Assembly: GCA_006226375.1 (NCBI GenBank) | Contig: SBHC01000010.1 | Span: 1 to 64,000 of the forward strand | Reading direction: 5' to 3' | Length of the DNA stretch: 64,000 bases | DNA from: Deltaproteobacteria bacterium | Lineage (GTDB): Bacteria > Myxococcota_C > UBA6777 | Shown: positions 26,434 to 35,666 of the stretch, in pieces | Numbering within the stretch: the first letter of the stretch is position 1 | Layout of the letters: each line of letters opens with the position of its first letter | Notes under the pieces: generated by a model | What the model was told of the DNA's origin: nothing | The model's input: the letters and a program-made list of their open reading frames with translations, nothing else | The model's database searches: none | Program-made: the position numbers and the translations under genes

Positions 26434-27486
26434 CTAATGTTCCAGCCCCCACAAACGCTCAAGCGAGGCCGCACGGACTTCTTGGGTGGCTGACCAGACC
26501 TGGAAGAAGTGCACTTCTCGAACATACCGTTGCGCCCAATGGGGTTGGGTGTAGCCAGTCCCTTTCGCCAGAAGCAACAAGGTTGGTGCAAGCCGCGCCA
26601 GGATATCGTTGGCTTCGACCCGAAAGGCTCTGGCTTGCTCAGGAGGCGCTCCGCCCTGCTCTACGGCCCGAAAGATACTGTCGCGAAGAATCGCCCAACG
26701 CCGCTCCGCCTCACTTAAGACGCTCCCACCGAGTCCGCCCTCTTTGTGCACAAGGCTCCGACATTTGCGCAAGACTCGCTTGGCCACGCCCATACCAACG
26801 ATTGTGACAGTAAGAGACTTAACGGGAGCCCGACGCGCCAACACAGCCTCCGCAGGGCCACGAACAACCATCGCAGGTTTGACTTGAACATTTTCGCATC
26901 GCACTCGGCTGGTCCAGCTGCTGTCCAGGGCCAGGAGTTGAAACGGTGCGTTGATGTGAAGCCCTGGAGATTGTGTGGTCAAACACACCAACAGCTGCTG
27001 CCCATCCGGAAGAACCGCGCCCGCGACGTTGAAGTCTGCCTGCGCAGCTGCCGTGACCCATGGCATAAAGCCATTGAGCAGGTAGCCATCCTCGTTAGGG
27101 ATAGCTTGCAACGCAGGACTCCCTCCTTGGTGAGATGTCGTCAACTGGCTGATGCCAATCGTTGCCAGGCACTCCCCCACCGCCAGACGAGGCAACACAC
27201 GACCTGCCAGGTCTTCGTTCTCACCGCTCTGAAGTAGCTGACAAGCTCCATCGTGCTGGGTCAGAATCAAAGCCAGACTGAGGCTGCCTGCAGCGACCGC
27301 TTCGTAAGCCTGGAGTTGTTCGATGGGAGAGAAGGAGGACCCTTGCCACTTTGCATCAAGGGTTCCACCCCACATCCTATGTTGCGCCAACAGAGCAACA
27401 CCCTGAACAGGCCACTCTCCTTCGTTGAGAGAATCCTCCATCTCCCAAAGCGCTTCTGTTAAATCTTGGTAGAGCACGCCATTCAC
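26434..27486 (-). CDS. Acyl-CoA dehydrogenase-like protein
   Basis: The 350-residue protein has the overall order of the acyl-CoA dehydrogenase superfamily: a helical N-domain (YEAVAAGSLSLALILTQHDGA), a beta-domain with LTTSHQGGSPALQAIP, GYLLNGFMPWVTAAAQADFN (the FAD-contacting WxT-like region) and LDSSWTSRVRCENVQVKPAM, then a C-terminal helical bundle. Typical members are about 380 residues, so this one is slightly short, mainly in the C-terminal bundle, and I see no clear catalytic Glu. It could be a flavin-binding or a degenerate dehydrogenase. Start is a GTG at complement 27486 without a strong Shine-Dalgarno. The nearest gene upstream on the same strand is 177 nt away. Confidence 0.72.
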   Translation of the reverse strand: MNGVLYQDLTEALWEMEDSLNEGEWPVQGVALLAQHRMWGGTLDAKWQGSSFSPIEQLQAYEAVAAGSLSLALILTQHDGACQLLQSGENEDLAGRVLPRLAVGECLATIGISQLTTSHQGGSPALQAIPNEDGYLLNGFMPWVTAAAQADFNVAGAVLPDGQQLLVCLTTQSPGLHINAPFQLLALDSSWTSRVRCENVQVKPAMVVRGPAEAVLARRAPVKSLTVTIVGMGVAKRVLRKCRSLVHKEGGLGGSVLSEAERRWAILRDSIFRAVEQGGAPPEQARAFRVEANDILARLAPTLLLLAKGTGYTQPHWAQRYVREVHFFQVWSATQEVRAASLERLWGLEH

Positions 27487-27663
27487 CTGTTACTGACTTC
27501 TTGGATCGGGGGGTTTCCCCTCTGACTCATTGAACACAGACCTATAGATGTAGAGTACAGATGAAACAGACGCCCTCGCAAGATCTTTCTTGCACCCCAC
27601 GACACAGAAGAAGGGTTGGCTTGCTTCTCTTCCAATGGTCAAGGCAGTGTGCGGAGTTCATGA

Positions 27664-28074
27664 TTACAAACTTGGAGCATCAATCGGTTTCGTCTTCATA
27701 ACGCCAAGCCACAATGCTCCCACAAGACCACCCACTGACAAGGACACCAACGTGACCGCCAACCACTGATCGGAGCCATCGGTGACACGTTTTTGCCCTT
27801 CAATCCACCATCCGACTCCCAGCCACAACCAGACCAACACCAGAGGAACAAGGTAAGAAACAACAGTCCAAACTCTCTGTTGTGTCCAAAGATGAACACC
27901 CAAAGCAAGAAGACTCGGAACCAGCAGGAATGTACCTGAAAGTAACCCAAAGGCCGCAGTTTCCAAGTCTCTTGTGTACAGCAAGACACCGCCTGTCGCG
28001 GCAAGACCAGACGCAACCCATTGGAACACAAACGCAACAATGGAATATTTATGGGAAACTCTTGAGGTACTCAC
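27664..28074 (-). CDS. Small four-helix membrane protein
   Basis: Start is a GTG at complement 28074 with AGGAGG eight bases upstream. The 136-residue product has four hydrophobic segments (SIVAFVFQWVASGLAATGGV; GLLSGTFLLVPSLLALGVHL; VVSYLVPLVLVWLWLGVGWW; and WLAVTLVSLSVGGLVGALWL). No functional motif is visible. Its gene lies 37 nt after a second small membrane-protein gene, and the two are likely co-expressed. Confidence 0.65.
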   Translation of the reverse strand: MSTSRVSHKYSIVAFVFQWVASGLAATGGVLLYTRDLETAAFGLLSGTFLLVPSLLALGVHLWTQQRVWTVVSYLVPLVLVWLWLGVGWWIEGQKRVTDGSDQWLAVTLVSLSVGGLVGALWLGVMKTKPIDAPSL

Positions 28075-28111
28075 AAGACGGCCTCCTCCATTCGTTCAGG
28101 CGTTTCTGCAT

Positions 28112-28579
28112 CTATTGTGGTGGAGTGGAGACAGTCTCTTGCGGAAGAGCAGGTTCAGACGCTTCAGACTGAGAACGAACAGGCCACGCAACACTTACCC
28201 CAAGGAAGACAGAAACCAAAAGAAGGATGAGGTGAGCGCTCACTCGCTCGCTTGGCAGGAGCTTTTGTTCCATCAGCATCCAATAAAATGTTCCAAAGAA
28301 AGCGATCGCCAGCAAGAGTCCAGCGACACCAACAAAACGAATCACCTGCTTCGTGAAAAAGACAACTCCAATCGCCAAGCAAACGCCAACAAACGCCTGA
28401 ACCGAATTCAAATGCACGGAGATCTTGAGTTTCCCTGCCGCAGCAAGCTTCCAAAGAGGCTTCAGAACATTCTGAAAGTAGGACATCCCTTCTGGATTAA
28501 AGATGGCATACATCAACAACAAAGCGGGAAAAAACCCCAAAGCAAAGAGCGCAGACATAGGAAGGGAGCGGTTCTTCAT
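28112..28579 (-). CDS. Small membrane protein
   Basis: I choose the ATG at complement 28579 (MKNRSLPMSALFALGFFPAL) because a membrane helix starts right there; the frame remains open further 5' to 28696, where the extra 39 residues include three Cys and no good start signal. The 155-residue product has four hydrophobic segments and an Ala/Pro/Ser-rich acidic tail (SEASEPALPQETVSTPPQ). No family is recognised. It precedes the 27664 gene, likely in one transcript. The Shine-Dalgarno is weak for both starts. Confidence 0.6.
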   Translation of the reverse strand: MKNRSLPMSALFALGFFPALLLMYAIFNPEGMSYFQNVLKPLWKLAAAGKLKISVHLNSVQAFVGVCLAIGVVFFTKQVIRFVGVAGLLLAIAFFGTFYWMLMEQKLLPSERVSAHLILLLVSVFLGVSVAWPVRSQSEASEPALPQETVSTPPQ

Positions 28580-28822
28580 CGTACAAGGTCCATCCGTTGG
28601 ATTGCAGCTACAGAGACATGGTTGTGATGCCTCCACCTCTATCTTTCGCGTACTATCGCACAGTTTGAAAGCAGTGTCCAAGGAGGGTGAAGCCATGCAT
28701 GTGCTCCACCTTCAACAAAGAGGTTTGTCGCTTCGGACCAATGTTGAAAAAGAAAACACAAGGTGGGCTGAATGGGGCTTTTGACATCGAAGGAGAGAAA
28801 GAAGGGAGGAGCCAACGAAGAG

Positions 28823-31800
28823 TTACTTCTTCCGTTTGAGCTTGGACATGATACGTTTGAAGAGACCGGGACCTTTGGGGGCTTCGCCTGGACCCGAAGG
28901 CAAAAACCTTCCCCGGTTCATTTGCGTCATTTGTGCTACACCCGCTCCATGAACTCCAACTCTTGTACCGCCTCGTGCCCTAGTTCCACGTGTGCGCCAA
29001 AACTTTTTCTGGAAGGCAGCCCTGGAGTAAGAAGACGTTAATGTAAAGGGCTTCTTCGGCGACCATGAGGCTCGTGAAGCGACAAGGGCCGTAATGCTGG
29101 AAGCAACCGTAAGACCGACCATCGCAAGAGTCGCGATGTTGCTGGCAGGATCATCACCACCCGTCGCAAGCAAGATCGTCCCTGCAGTGCTGGCCATTGT
29201 ACTCACGGCCCGCGCTGTCACCCCAACGTAATGACGTGTTTTGCTGTATTCACTCGGGTTGAACTGGCGAACGGAGTTGTACCTTCGATGCTCCAAGAAC
29301 GTGTTGATTGCGCCACGAACGGAAGCTACCGCACCCACAGCGATACCAATAATTCGAGCGGCTTCGGTGTTTCCATCGGCGAGCAAGCCAATCGCTGTTC
29401 CACCCAAAGCCACGTTGATAAACGCTCCAGTAGAAAGAGCACGTTGGGAGTAGTTGGACTTTTTGCCTTGGTAGGCTTTCGCTGCGTTGTTGTTGATGGC
29501 AAACTTGATTCCCATGGTCAGAGCCATCACAGCACCGGCAGAACCACTCGCCACCGACAACCAGGAAGCGCCGTCTTCCGATGCCATACCGTCACGGTCT
29601 CGATAGCGGATGGGATTGTTCACAACCATTGCATAGCTGTTCCATTCGTCATCAGCGCCGCTAGCTTCTTCAAACAGCGGGTCAGGACTTAGCCACTTGC
29701 CAAGCTTGGTGTCGAGATAACGCGCGCCAAAGAAGGCCAAGTTTGTCAGACGATCCCGTTCTTGTCCTTGGAAGTCGAGAACATGCAAGCTGCCTTCTTG
29801 CTTCTGAATTGCTCCATAGGGATAGTAACGCTTGTACAATACAGCTTTTCCAGTGCTGTCAGTAACAAGGCGCACCGAGCCAATGTGGTCTGTGTGGGGG
29901 AAATACTTCACATCACCATCTTGCAACATTCGATCGATAGCGACATCCAGCATATCCTGGGTAAGATCCAGATCCACGTTTCGCTTTTTGAGTTCGACAG
30001 TCACGAGCTTGCTTCGAGTGGCATGGTACAGCCAGGCATCACCTGCAGAGATGACACCGTCCGGTTTGGGTGTGAGGTTGGAGTCACCGGTAGCTGGGGC
30101 AACATCGTCAAAGAACGTCGTTGCACCCTTGTGACTACGCCATTCAACAACCACGTCCCCTGCAAGGCGGAGGTAAATCTTCGCGTGACCGTCTTGGATT
30201 CGATAGTTGAAGAACGGATAGAAGGTGTGAACCCCATCCTCTTCCTTGATCATTCGGAAGAAGCGGTGGTCATACCAATAGCGACCGGACCTTCCGTTGA
30301 CAGTGGCCTGACTCAACCGACCTGCATAATCCCACAAAAACTTGTACGGTCCACACTCTTTCATCGCGCCGCTGGCATCGTACGTCATCTTGGTATCGCC
30401 AGCCTGGGTCGCAGCATGAATCTTCTTGGCGTCGTACGTATAGTTTCCAATATGAGCCATGCTCTCCTTGCCCAGACTGGAAGACTTGCTGGTCAGGTTG
30501 TGGTTGTCGTTAATCCCGTAGCGAAGGACCTCTTTTCCACCATCCAAGGAAGCTTGAGTCAACCGGTACAAGGCGTCGTAGGTGTAGCTGTTCTGAATCG
30601 TTTGGCCGTTGTAGGCTTCCTGCATTCCCGTAATGTTGCCTGAAGTATCGTGTGTCATCTCGTACTTAAAGCCGGGGTTGCTTTTAACCTCAATCGACTT
30701 GATGCGCTGGCGTGCATTGTAGACAAAGTTGGTAGCGACGCCATTCTCCATGGTACGAGTGGAGACTGCTCCATTGGGAAGGTATTGGATGCTCTTTACA
30801 AAACCTGGAATTGAAGTAATGCGTCCGGCGGCATCGTAGTTGTAGGAGACTTTTCGCCCATCGGGGAAGGTTTCAGTGAGAAGTTCCCCGACGTTGTTGA
30901 AGGTTCGCTCAATGTCAAAGTTCATTCCCATGGTGGTATGTCGAGAGATGAGAACATCACCCCGGTTGGCATAGGAGTAATACATGGTTCCGCTAGGAAA
31001 GGACAAACTGACCAGGCGTCCTTTGAGGTTTGTCGCCGTTGGAAAGTCTGGGCTGGGCAAGTCATACCGGTAGCTAATCTTGGTAGCAGGTTTGTCTTTT
31101 TCCTGACGAGTTAGAATACGACCCAGATCATCGTAGGAGTACTGCGTCGTGATACCGCGAGCATCCGTACGTTCAATCAAGCTTCCGTTTCCATCGTACT
31201 TCATAGTGATGGTGCTGCGATCGGGGTCAACAATCTTAATCAGATGACCCAGGAGGTTGTACTCTTGTGTTTTCTCTGAACCATCTGGGAACGTCATCTT
31301 GGTAATCAAGTTGGTCATGGATGCGTTGACGTTGCTGTACGCAAACTTGGTCGACAAAGTCTTTCCAGGAGCAAGGGTTCGGATATCTTCGATGGTTCGG
31401 TTCAAACCATCCATCAAAATGATGCGGGGAGTGTTGAAGTGGGGTGACCCTTCTTTGGTGTCTTCGGTGTCAAACATCTCCACACGCAGAGGCTTGTAGA
31501 CCATCGTGCTGAAGGACTTGTCCGGGTAGGTTTTCTTTACCTCTCGACCCATCGCGTCAAACTGGAGAGAGGTAGCATCCGAACGAACAGATTCCGGCGG
31601 CAAGAAGCTACAGTTACCATCACTCTCGTAGTTCGCCCAGAAGATATACTTCTGCCCGCGCGAGTTGTACCGATGATGATCCATCACCATATACTTGCTT
31701 CCGGAGACCAGAATATGCTGTGACAGGTTGCGACCCAGACCATCGAAGCAATCGACTTTAATACGATCTTGTTCACCACCCTGAACGGACCGTTGTAGCG

Positions 31801-34800
31801 TGACAATTTTGCTTAAGGGCGGCTGCAGTTCATACTTGTACTGGATGGAGGGCTTGTCTTGCGGATCGCCATTCTGAAAGATGGCCAGAGTTCGACCGAA
31901 GTTGTCGTAGGTATAAGTTGTCACAAGGCCGTTAATATCGGTCGAACGGGTCACTTGGTTCAAGCTAAAATCCCAGTCTGTACTCGCCGTCAGAGTGATG
32001 TCCCCCACATAAATGGTTTCCTTAACGGGAAAGCGGCTGTAGGTTGCGTCGTACTCGTACGTTCGACGCTGCGTGGTGGGTCCTTTTTCTTCTATCACGT
32101 TGCCATAGCTATCGTGTTTGCGAAGCTTGGTCTCTACCGTAGAGTTATCTGTAAGGCTTGCCTTGATCGAAACCCGTGACAAGTTTCCAACCGTCAGTTC
32201 ACCAGCAGGCAGGCCTTTGAACGCCTCCCCATCGTAGAAGTAGTTAATTTCAGCACACGGACCAGACTCTTTGGAGCAATGTTCCACCTTTTGCAGGCTT
32301 CGCACGTTCCAGAGGGCTTTGTCTGACTTAGGGTCTTGAGGAACAATGTAGGTATACTTTTTGATGACTTCATCGCCTTCCTTGTCCTTCAGTCCTAGGT
32401 TCTTGCTCAGGACCATGTTGCCGTAGCCATCGTATGCAACTTCGTTTCGGACGGTCTTCCAGTCGGCTTGGGTTTGACCCTCTTTGATGATGCTCTCGGA
32501 AGAAGCCATACAAATGAAGCGGACGGGCGGATCCAGATTGGCTTCAGCGCCGGCTGGAGTTCCACAGTCTTTCCACTCGTTCTTCACTTCCCGATAGACC
32601 TTATCCTTGTCATCGACCATAACGGTACGCAGAGGCTTTCCGTGGAAGTACATGTCTGTATCACCCACGTTGTACTCGATGAGGTCTCTTCGAGTGGCGA
32701 CAGAGTCATCACCCACATACACCGACTCGACCTTGCGAAAGCCACGGAACTGTTTCTCTGTTCCGTCGTAGAATCCGTTGTGGTAGTAGATCTGCTGAAC
32801 CGTCGGTTTTTCATCTGGCGTGGGAGCACTTTGACCTGTGGGTGTATCCGACTGGGAGGCCCAGGTCGTGATCTTGGTCGTGACTGTAAACGCCATGGGC
32901 ATCTTGTTCTGCCAGGGTCCTTCACAAGCGGTGTCCGTTTTGGGGTCGCACGCCTTATCCCGCAGATAAAAGTACACCGAGGAGCCATACTCGACGTTGA
33001 TGCGTTGGCCCATGTTGTTGGAGATCTCTGTCAACAAATTGGGACGCTTGCTGAACAGCTCCAAGTAAGTAATTTGACCGGTTTTGGTCAGCCACACGAT
33101 GTCACGTGAGCCGTTGCCGTTGATGTCGGTAATTCGGATGATGGTGTTGGTGCTGTCCGGGATGTTCTGGCCTTGGAAGGATTGAAGCTCCTGACCTTGC
33201 GCAAACTCCATCCCGTTTTTGTTCACAAAGTAGACAATCTTGTTGCCCAAGAAGGTGACCATATCGGCCATACCGTCGCCGTTGACGTCGGCAAACTGAG
33301 CCTTGGTCGACAGCTCATAATTCTCGATCCCTGGAACAGTTACGTTGATCCAGTCACTCCACTTTCCATACCCAAGGTACTTCTTGTAGCGGAGGCTGGT
33401 TTTGGTGATCCAGACTGCGTCGGAGAGGTTGTCGCCGTTAATGTCGATCAGTCGGATCTTGTCTTTGTCAAAGGAGGCACCGATGCCTTTGCCGCCTTCG
33501 ACTTTGACCCACTTTCCACCTTTGTCATTGATCCAGTAGGTCGTGGTGTCGCCGTTGGAGCGGATGATGTCGATGGCTTTGTCGCCGTTGTAATCAAAGA
33601 AGCGAAGGTTCGGGTCGTCGCCCTTCACGGGGAACTCCTCCACCGATTGGCTTTGGTCTTCCCACTTGCCGTTGCCCTTGTTCAGATAGATCTGCTTGAT
33701 CTGTGTGGCTGCGTTAACAAGGTCGGTGAAGCCATCACCGTTGTAATCCAACAGCTGAACGGAGGCGTTGCTCAACTTGGAACTCAACCCCTTCGGATTG
33801 ATAAGCATCTCTGCCTTGGGAAAGTCATGAGTGTCTTGCTTCAGGTCTTGGGTGAGCGTTAACTTGTTGATGTGGAATTGGTGCTGGCTTACGGAAGTAT
33901 CGACAACATCGGGCAAGCCGTCGCCGTTGATGTCAACGAAGTCAGCGTCACCGTTTTGGAGGTTCAAGCCCAAGCTGGTCTTCATTGTAACAAGCTTGCT
34001 GTTCGACGCCGAGAAAGTAGCGTCGCTGTACTTCATCGCAAACGCCACAGGAAACGGGGTCTTTCCATCCCGACCGTAGCGATTCACCCTGGTAAGACGG
34101 GAGAGACCCGTGGCATCTTCGTATTCAAACGTATAGCTGCGAATAGGCTGACCGTTCGAGGTGATGCGGATTTCCTTGACGCGCTTCTTGGTCTGCAAGT
34201 CAAAGCCGGGGCGACCATCCGAGACAAAGTCGGTGCGTGCTTCGTACATAAACTCGGCTTGGTACAAGGCTTTTCCTGACTTGTCAAAGACCCAGGAGAT
34301 GGAGTCCAGGTAACTTTGTGTACCATCCTTGGAGTAGCTGTATTCAATGCGATTGCCATTGCGGTCAACGGCGGAAACCATCTCCCACTGGAAGGTTCCT
34401 TCTGTTCCGTAAATCTGTGCATCCGTGTTGATGACTCCTTTGGAGTTCGCACCAAAGTAAGCTTTGGAGCCATTCGGGAACTCTGCGACCCAGTAACCTT
34501 GTTGGTCGTTGCTGTCTTTTTGAACCCAACGATACCGTGCGAAGCCACCTTCAATGCGGGCTCTATAGAACGAGGAATTGGGCACCTTCACCAACTCACC
34601 GCCGGAGAAAAAACGGTCGCTGTTGTCGTACTTGGGCAATCCACGAACGGTCAAGCGGGAGATGCTTCCCCCTGCGTTAAAGCTCCAACCAATCCCCATC
34701 ACGCCGGGGCTACCGCCAGAGCTGTATGTGATACCCACTGCAGGAGTGTGCCCTTTTCGTCCCTCGGGTAACACCACGCGATTGTTGTAGCTCATTAAGC

Positions 34801-34966
34801 CCATGTTAAGATTCGCCTGGACGTTCTCCCCCAACCCACCGATAGAACCAGGGCCTTGAGGAAGAACCAATACATTGGGAGAGGTGCCATTGGCCCAGGC
34901 CACTGAGCTGACAACACCCGACAAGAAAACCAGCAATACTACTTTGGAGAAAGTTCTTTGGAACAT
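28823..34966 (-). CDS. Secreted SpvB/TcdB/RHS-repeat giant protein with hydrophobic C-terminal module
   Basis: ATG at complement 34966 follows TAGGAG and starts a signal peptide (MFQRTFSKVVLLVFLSGVV, SSVAWA). Domain order: SpvB-like N-domain (from about residue 30, GVMGIGWSFNAGGSISRLT), six FG-GAP/VCBS-like blades (VDINGDGLPDVV, LLDYNGDGFTDLVN, FFDYNGDKAIDII, LIDINGDNLSDAVW, FADVNGDGMADMVT, ITDINGNGSRDIVW), a TcdB-middle-like segment with GFYDGTEKQFRGFRKVE, then RHS/YD repeats with TYDNFGR and YSYDDLGR motifs, and an RHS core end DPLFEEASGADDEWNSYAMV before NNPIRYRDRDG. After this come about 240 residues with three long hydrophobic segments and an Arg/Lys/Gly-rich tail. RHS cores are usually followed by a toxin; here the module looks membrane-directed, but no toxin family is recognised. 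Confidence 0.9.
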   Translation of the reverse strand: MFQRTFSKVVLLVFLSGVVSSVAWANGTSPNVLVLPQGPGSIGGLGENVQANLNMGLMSYNNRVVLPEGRKGHTPAVGITYSSGGSPGVMGIGWSFNAGGSISRLTVRGLPKYDNSDRFFSGGELVKVPNSSFYRARIEGGFARYRWVQKDSNDQQGYWVAEFPNGSKAYFGANSKGVINTDAQIYGTEGTFQWEMVSAVDRNGNRIEYSYSKDGTQSYLDSISWVFDKSGKALYQAEFMYEARTDFVSDGRPGFDLQTKKRVKEIRITSNGQPIRSYTFEYEDATGLSRLTRVNRYGRDGKTPFPVAFAMKYSDATFSASNSKLVTMKTSLGLNLQNGDADFVDINGDGLPDVVDTSVSQHQFHINKLTLTQDLKQDTHDFPKAEMLINPKGLSSKLSNASVQLLDYNGDGFTDLVNAATQIKQIYLNKGNGKWEDQSQSVEEFPVKGDDPNLRFFDYNGDKAIDIIRSNGDTTTYWINDKGGKWVKVEGGKGIGASFDKDKIRLIDINGDNLSDAVWITKTSLRYKKYLGYGKWSDWINVTVPGIENYELSTKAQFADVNGDGMADMVTFLGNKIVYFVNKNGMEFAQGQELQSFQGQNIPDSTNTIIRITDINGNGSRDIVWLTKTGQITYLELFSKRPNLLTEISNNMGQRINVEYGSSVYFYLRDKACDPKTDTACEGPWQNKMPMAFTVTTKITTWASQSDTPTGQSAPTPDEKPTVQQIYYHNGFYDGTEKQFRGFRKVESVYVGDDSVATRRDLIEYNVGDTDMYFHGKPLRTVMVDDKDKVYREVKNEWKDCGTPAGAEANLDPPVRFICMASSESIIKEGQTQADWKTVRNEVAYDGYGNMVLSKNLGLKDKEGDEVIKKYTYIVPQDPKSDKALWNVRSLQKVEHCSKESGPCAEINYFYDGEAFKGLPAGELTVGNLSRVSIKASLTDNSTVETKLRKHDSYGNVIEEKGPTTQRRTYEYDATYSRFPVKETIYVGDITLTASTDWDFSLNQVTRSTDINGLVTTYTYDNFGRTLAIFQNGDPQDKPSIQYKYELQPPLSKIVTLQRSVQGGEQDRIKVDCFDGLGRNLSQHILVSGSKYMVMDHHRYNSRGQKYIFWANYESDGNCSFLPPESVRSDATSLQFDAMGREVKKTYPDKSFSTMVYKPLRVEMFDTEDTKEGSPHFNTPRIILMDGLNRTIEDIRTLAPGKTLSTKFAYSNVNASMTNLITKMTFPDGSEKTQEYNLLGHLIKIVDPDRSTITMKYDGNGSLIERTDARGITTQYSYDDLGRILTRQEKDKPATKISYRYDLPSPDFPTATNLKGRLVSLSFPSGTMYYSYANRGDVLISRHTTMGMNFDIERTFNNVGELLTETFPDGRKVSYNYDAAGRITSIPGFVKSIQYLPNGAVSTRTMENGVATNFVYNARQRIKSIEVKSNPGFKYEMTHDTSGNITGMQEAYNGQTIQNSYTYDALYRLTQASLDGGKEVLRYGINDNHNLTSKSSSLGKESMAHIGNYTYDAKKIHAATQAGDTKMTYDASGAMKECGPYKFLWDYAGRLSQATVNGRSGRYWYDHRFFRMIKEEDGVHTFYPFFNYRIQDGHAKIYLRLAGDVVVEWRSHKGATTFFDDVAPATGDSNLTPKPDGVISAGDAWLYHATRSKLVTVELKKRNVDLDLTQDMLDVAIDRMLQDGDVKYFPHTDHIGSVRLVTDSTGKAVLYKRYYPYGAIQKQEGSLHVLDFQGQERDRLTNLAFFGARYLDTKLGKWLSPDPLFEEASGADDEWNSYAMVVNNPIRYRDRDGMASEDGASWLSVASGSAGAVMALTMGIKFAINNNAAKAYQGKKSNYSQRALSTGAFINVALGGTAIGLLADGNTEAARIIGIAVGAVASVRGAINTFLEHRRYNSVRQFNPSEYSKTRHYVGVTARAVSTMASTAGTILLATGGDDPASNIATLAMVGLTVASSITALVASRASWSPKKPFTLTSSYSRAAFQKKFWRTRGTRARGGTRVGVHGAGVAQMTQMNRGRFLPSGPGEAPKGPGLFKRIMSKLKRKK

Positions 34967-35054
34967 TCACCACTCCTACACTTAGAGAAGACCATCGTAT
35001 CCATTGACTGCGCAAACAAAATTCGCGCGATGACAACCAAAATACGTTTTTGGC

Positions 35055-35112
35055 GTATCCAAAGCGTATCGCGAGTGTATCACTCAAGCGATTTGTTGAT
35101 TCGTTTGGATAC
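35055..35112. promoter_or_regulatory. Nested inverted repeats in a divergent promoter region
   Basis: The 256-nt gap between the RHS gene (leftward) and the YwqK-like gene (rightward) contains arms GTATCCAAA at 35055-35063 and TTTGGATAC at 35104-35112. Within them is a tighter palindrome, GAGTG-TAT-CACTC, at 35073-35085. The pair sits about 90 nt upstream of the RHS start and 110 nt upstream of the other gene, a position suited to an operator acting on both. No binding protein can be named. Confidence 0.4.
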
Positions 35113-35222
35113 GTTCTCTAGCTTTTTGCTTTGATTCTAAGGCCTTCCACATTCATATTGCGTAGAACCAGAAGCAAGAATAAAGTCATCACCGAACCTT
35201 TTGACGCAAGGGTGGGTTTGCT

Positions 35223-35651
35223 TTGACAGAGTCCAAACATGTCTCCATGTCTGACCTCCACATGACAGAAGACTACGAGTACCTACACGAAGGAAAACCG
35301 TATACAGGTGTAGCGATCGAGCATTTCGAAGGACACCCTCTCCACGAGATGACCTTCCTCAACGGATTGGCCCACGGTCCAGAGCGACGGTGGTATCCAG
35401 AGTCTGCTCAACTTCGCTCCGCTCACACCAACATCAACGGCGCCGCGGAAGGCGAGAAGCGTGTTTGGTACGAAAACGGTCAACGCAAGAGTGTTGCGAT
35501 GATCGAAGAGGGAATCCTCATCACACAAACGGTGTGGAACCAACAGGGCGAGGTCGTCGAAGAGTACCGGGTGGAAGACGACGAAGACCCCTTCCTCTTT
35601 GAGTTGCTACAAATGCGCCGCTCTGGTAAGAACGAATCATCTTCCCTGTAA
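35223..35651 (+). CDS. MORN-repeat / YwqK-type protein
   Basis: The start is probably the TTG at 35223 with AAGGGTGGG upstream; an ATG at 35247 is an alternative. The 142-residue protein has no signal peptide. It carries three MORN-like turns: YLHEGKPYTGVAIEHFEGHP, FLNGLAHGPERRWYPESAQL, and INGAAEGEKRVWYENGQRKS. That spacing, with nG..hG..xxwyxnGq, is the PF07661-type arrangement named after B. subtilis YwqK, whose members are often listed as antitoxins. The C-terminus is acidic. It is divergent from the RHS giant, so a role with that gene is possible, but a proven toxin-antitoxin pair would normally be co-transcribed. The epimerase gene begins 15 nt downstream. Confidence 0.7.
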   Translation: MTESKHVSMSDLHMTEDYEYLHEGKPYTGVAIEHFEGHPLHEMTFLNGLAHGPERRWYPESAQLRSAHTNINGAAEGEKRVWYENGQRKSVAMIEEGILITQTVWNQQGEVVEEYRVEDDEDPFLFELLQMRRSGKNESSSL

Positions 35652-35666
35652 CAAGAGGTTGTTGGT

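Noticed and set aside
32468..33109. 213-residue plus-strand frame inside the RHS gene
   Set aside because: Antisense to well-supported FG-GAP and TcdB-like segments, no domain, no ribosome site.
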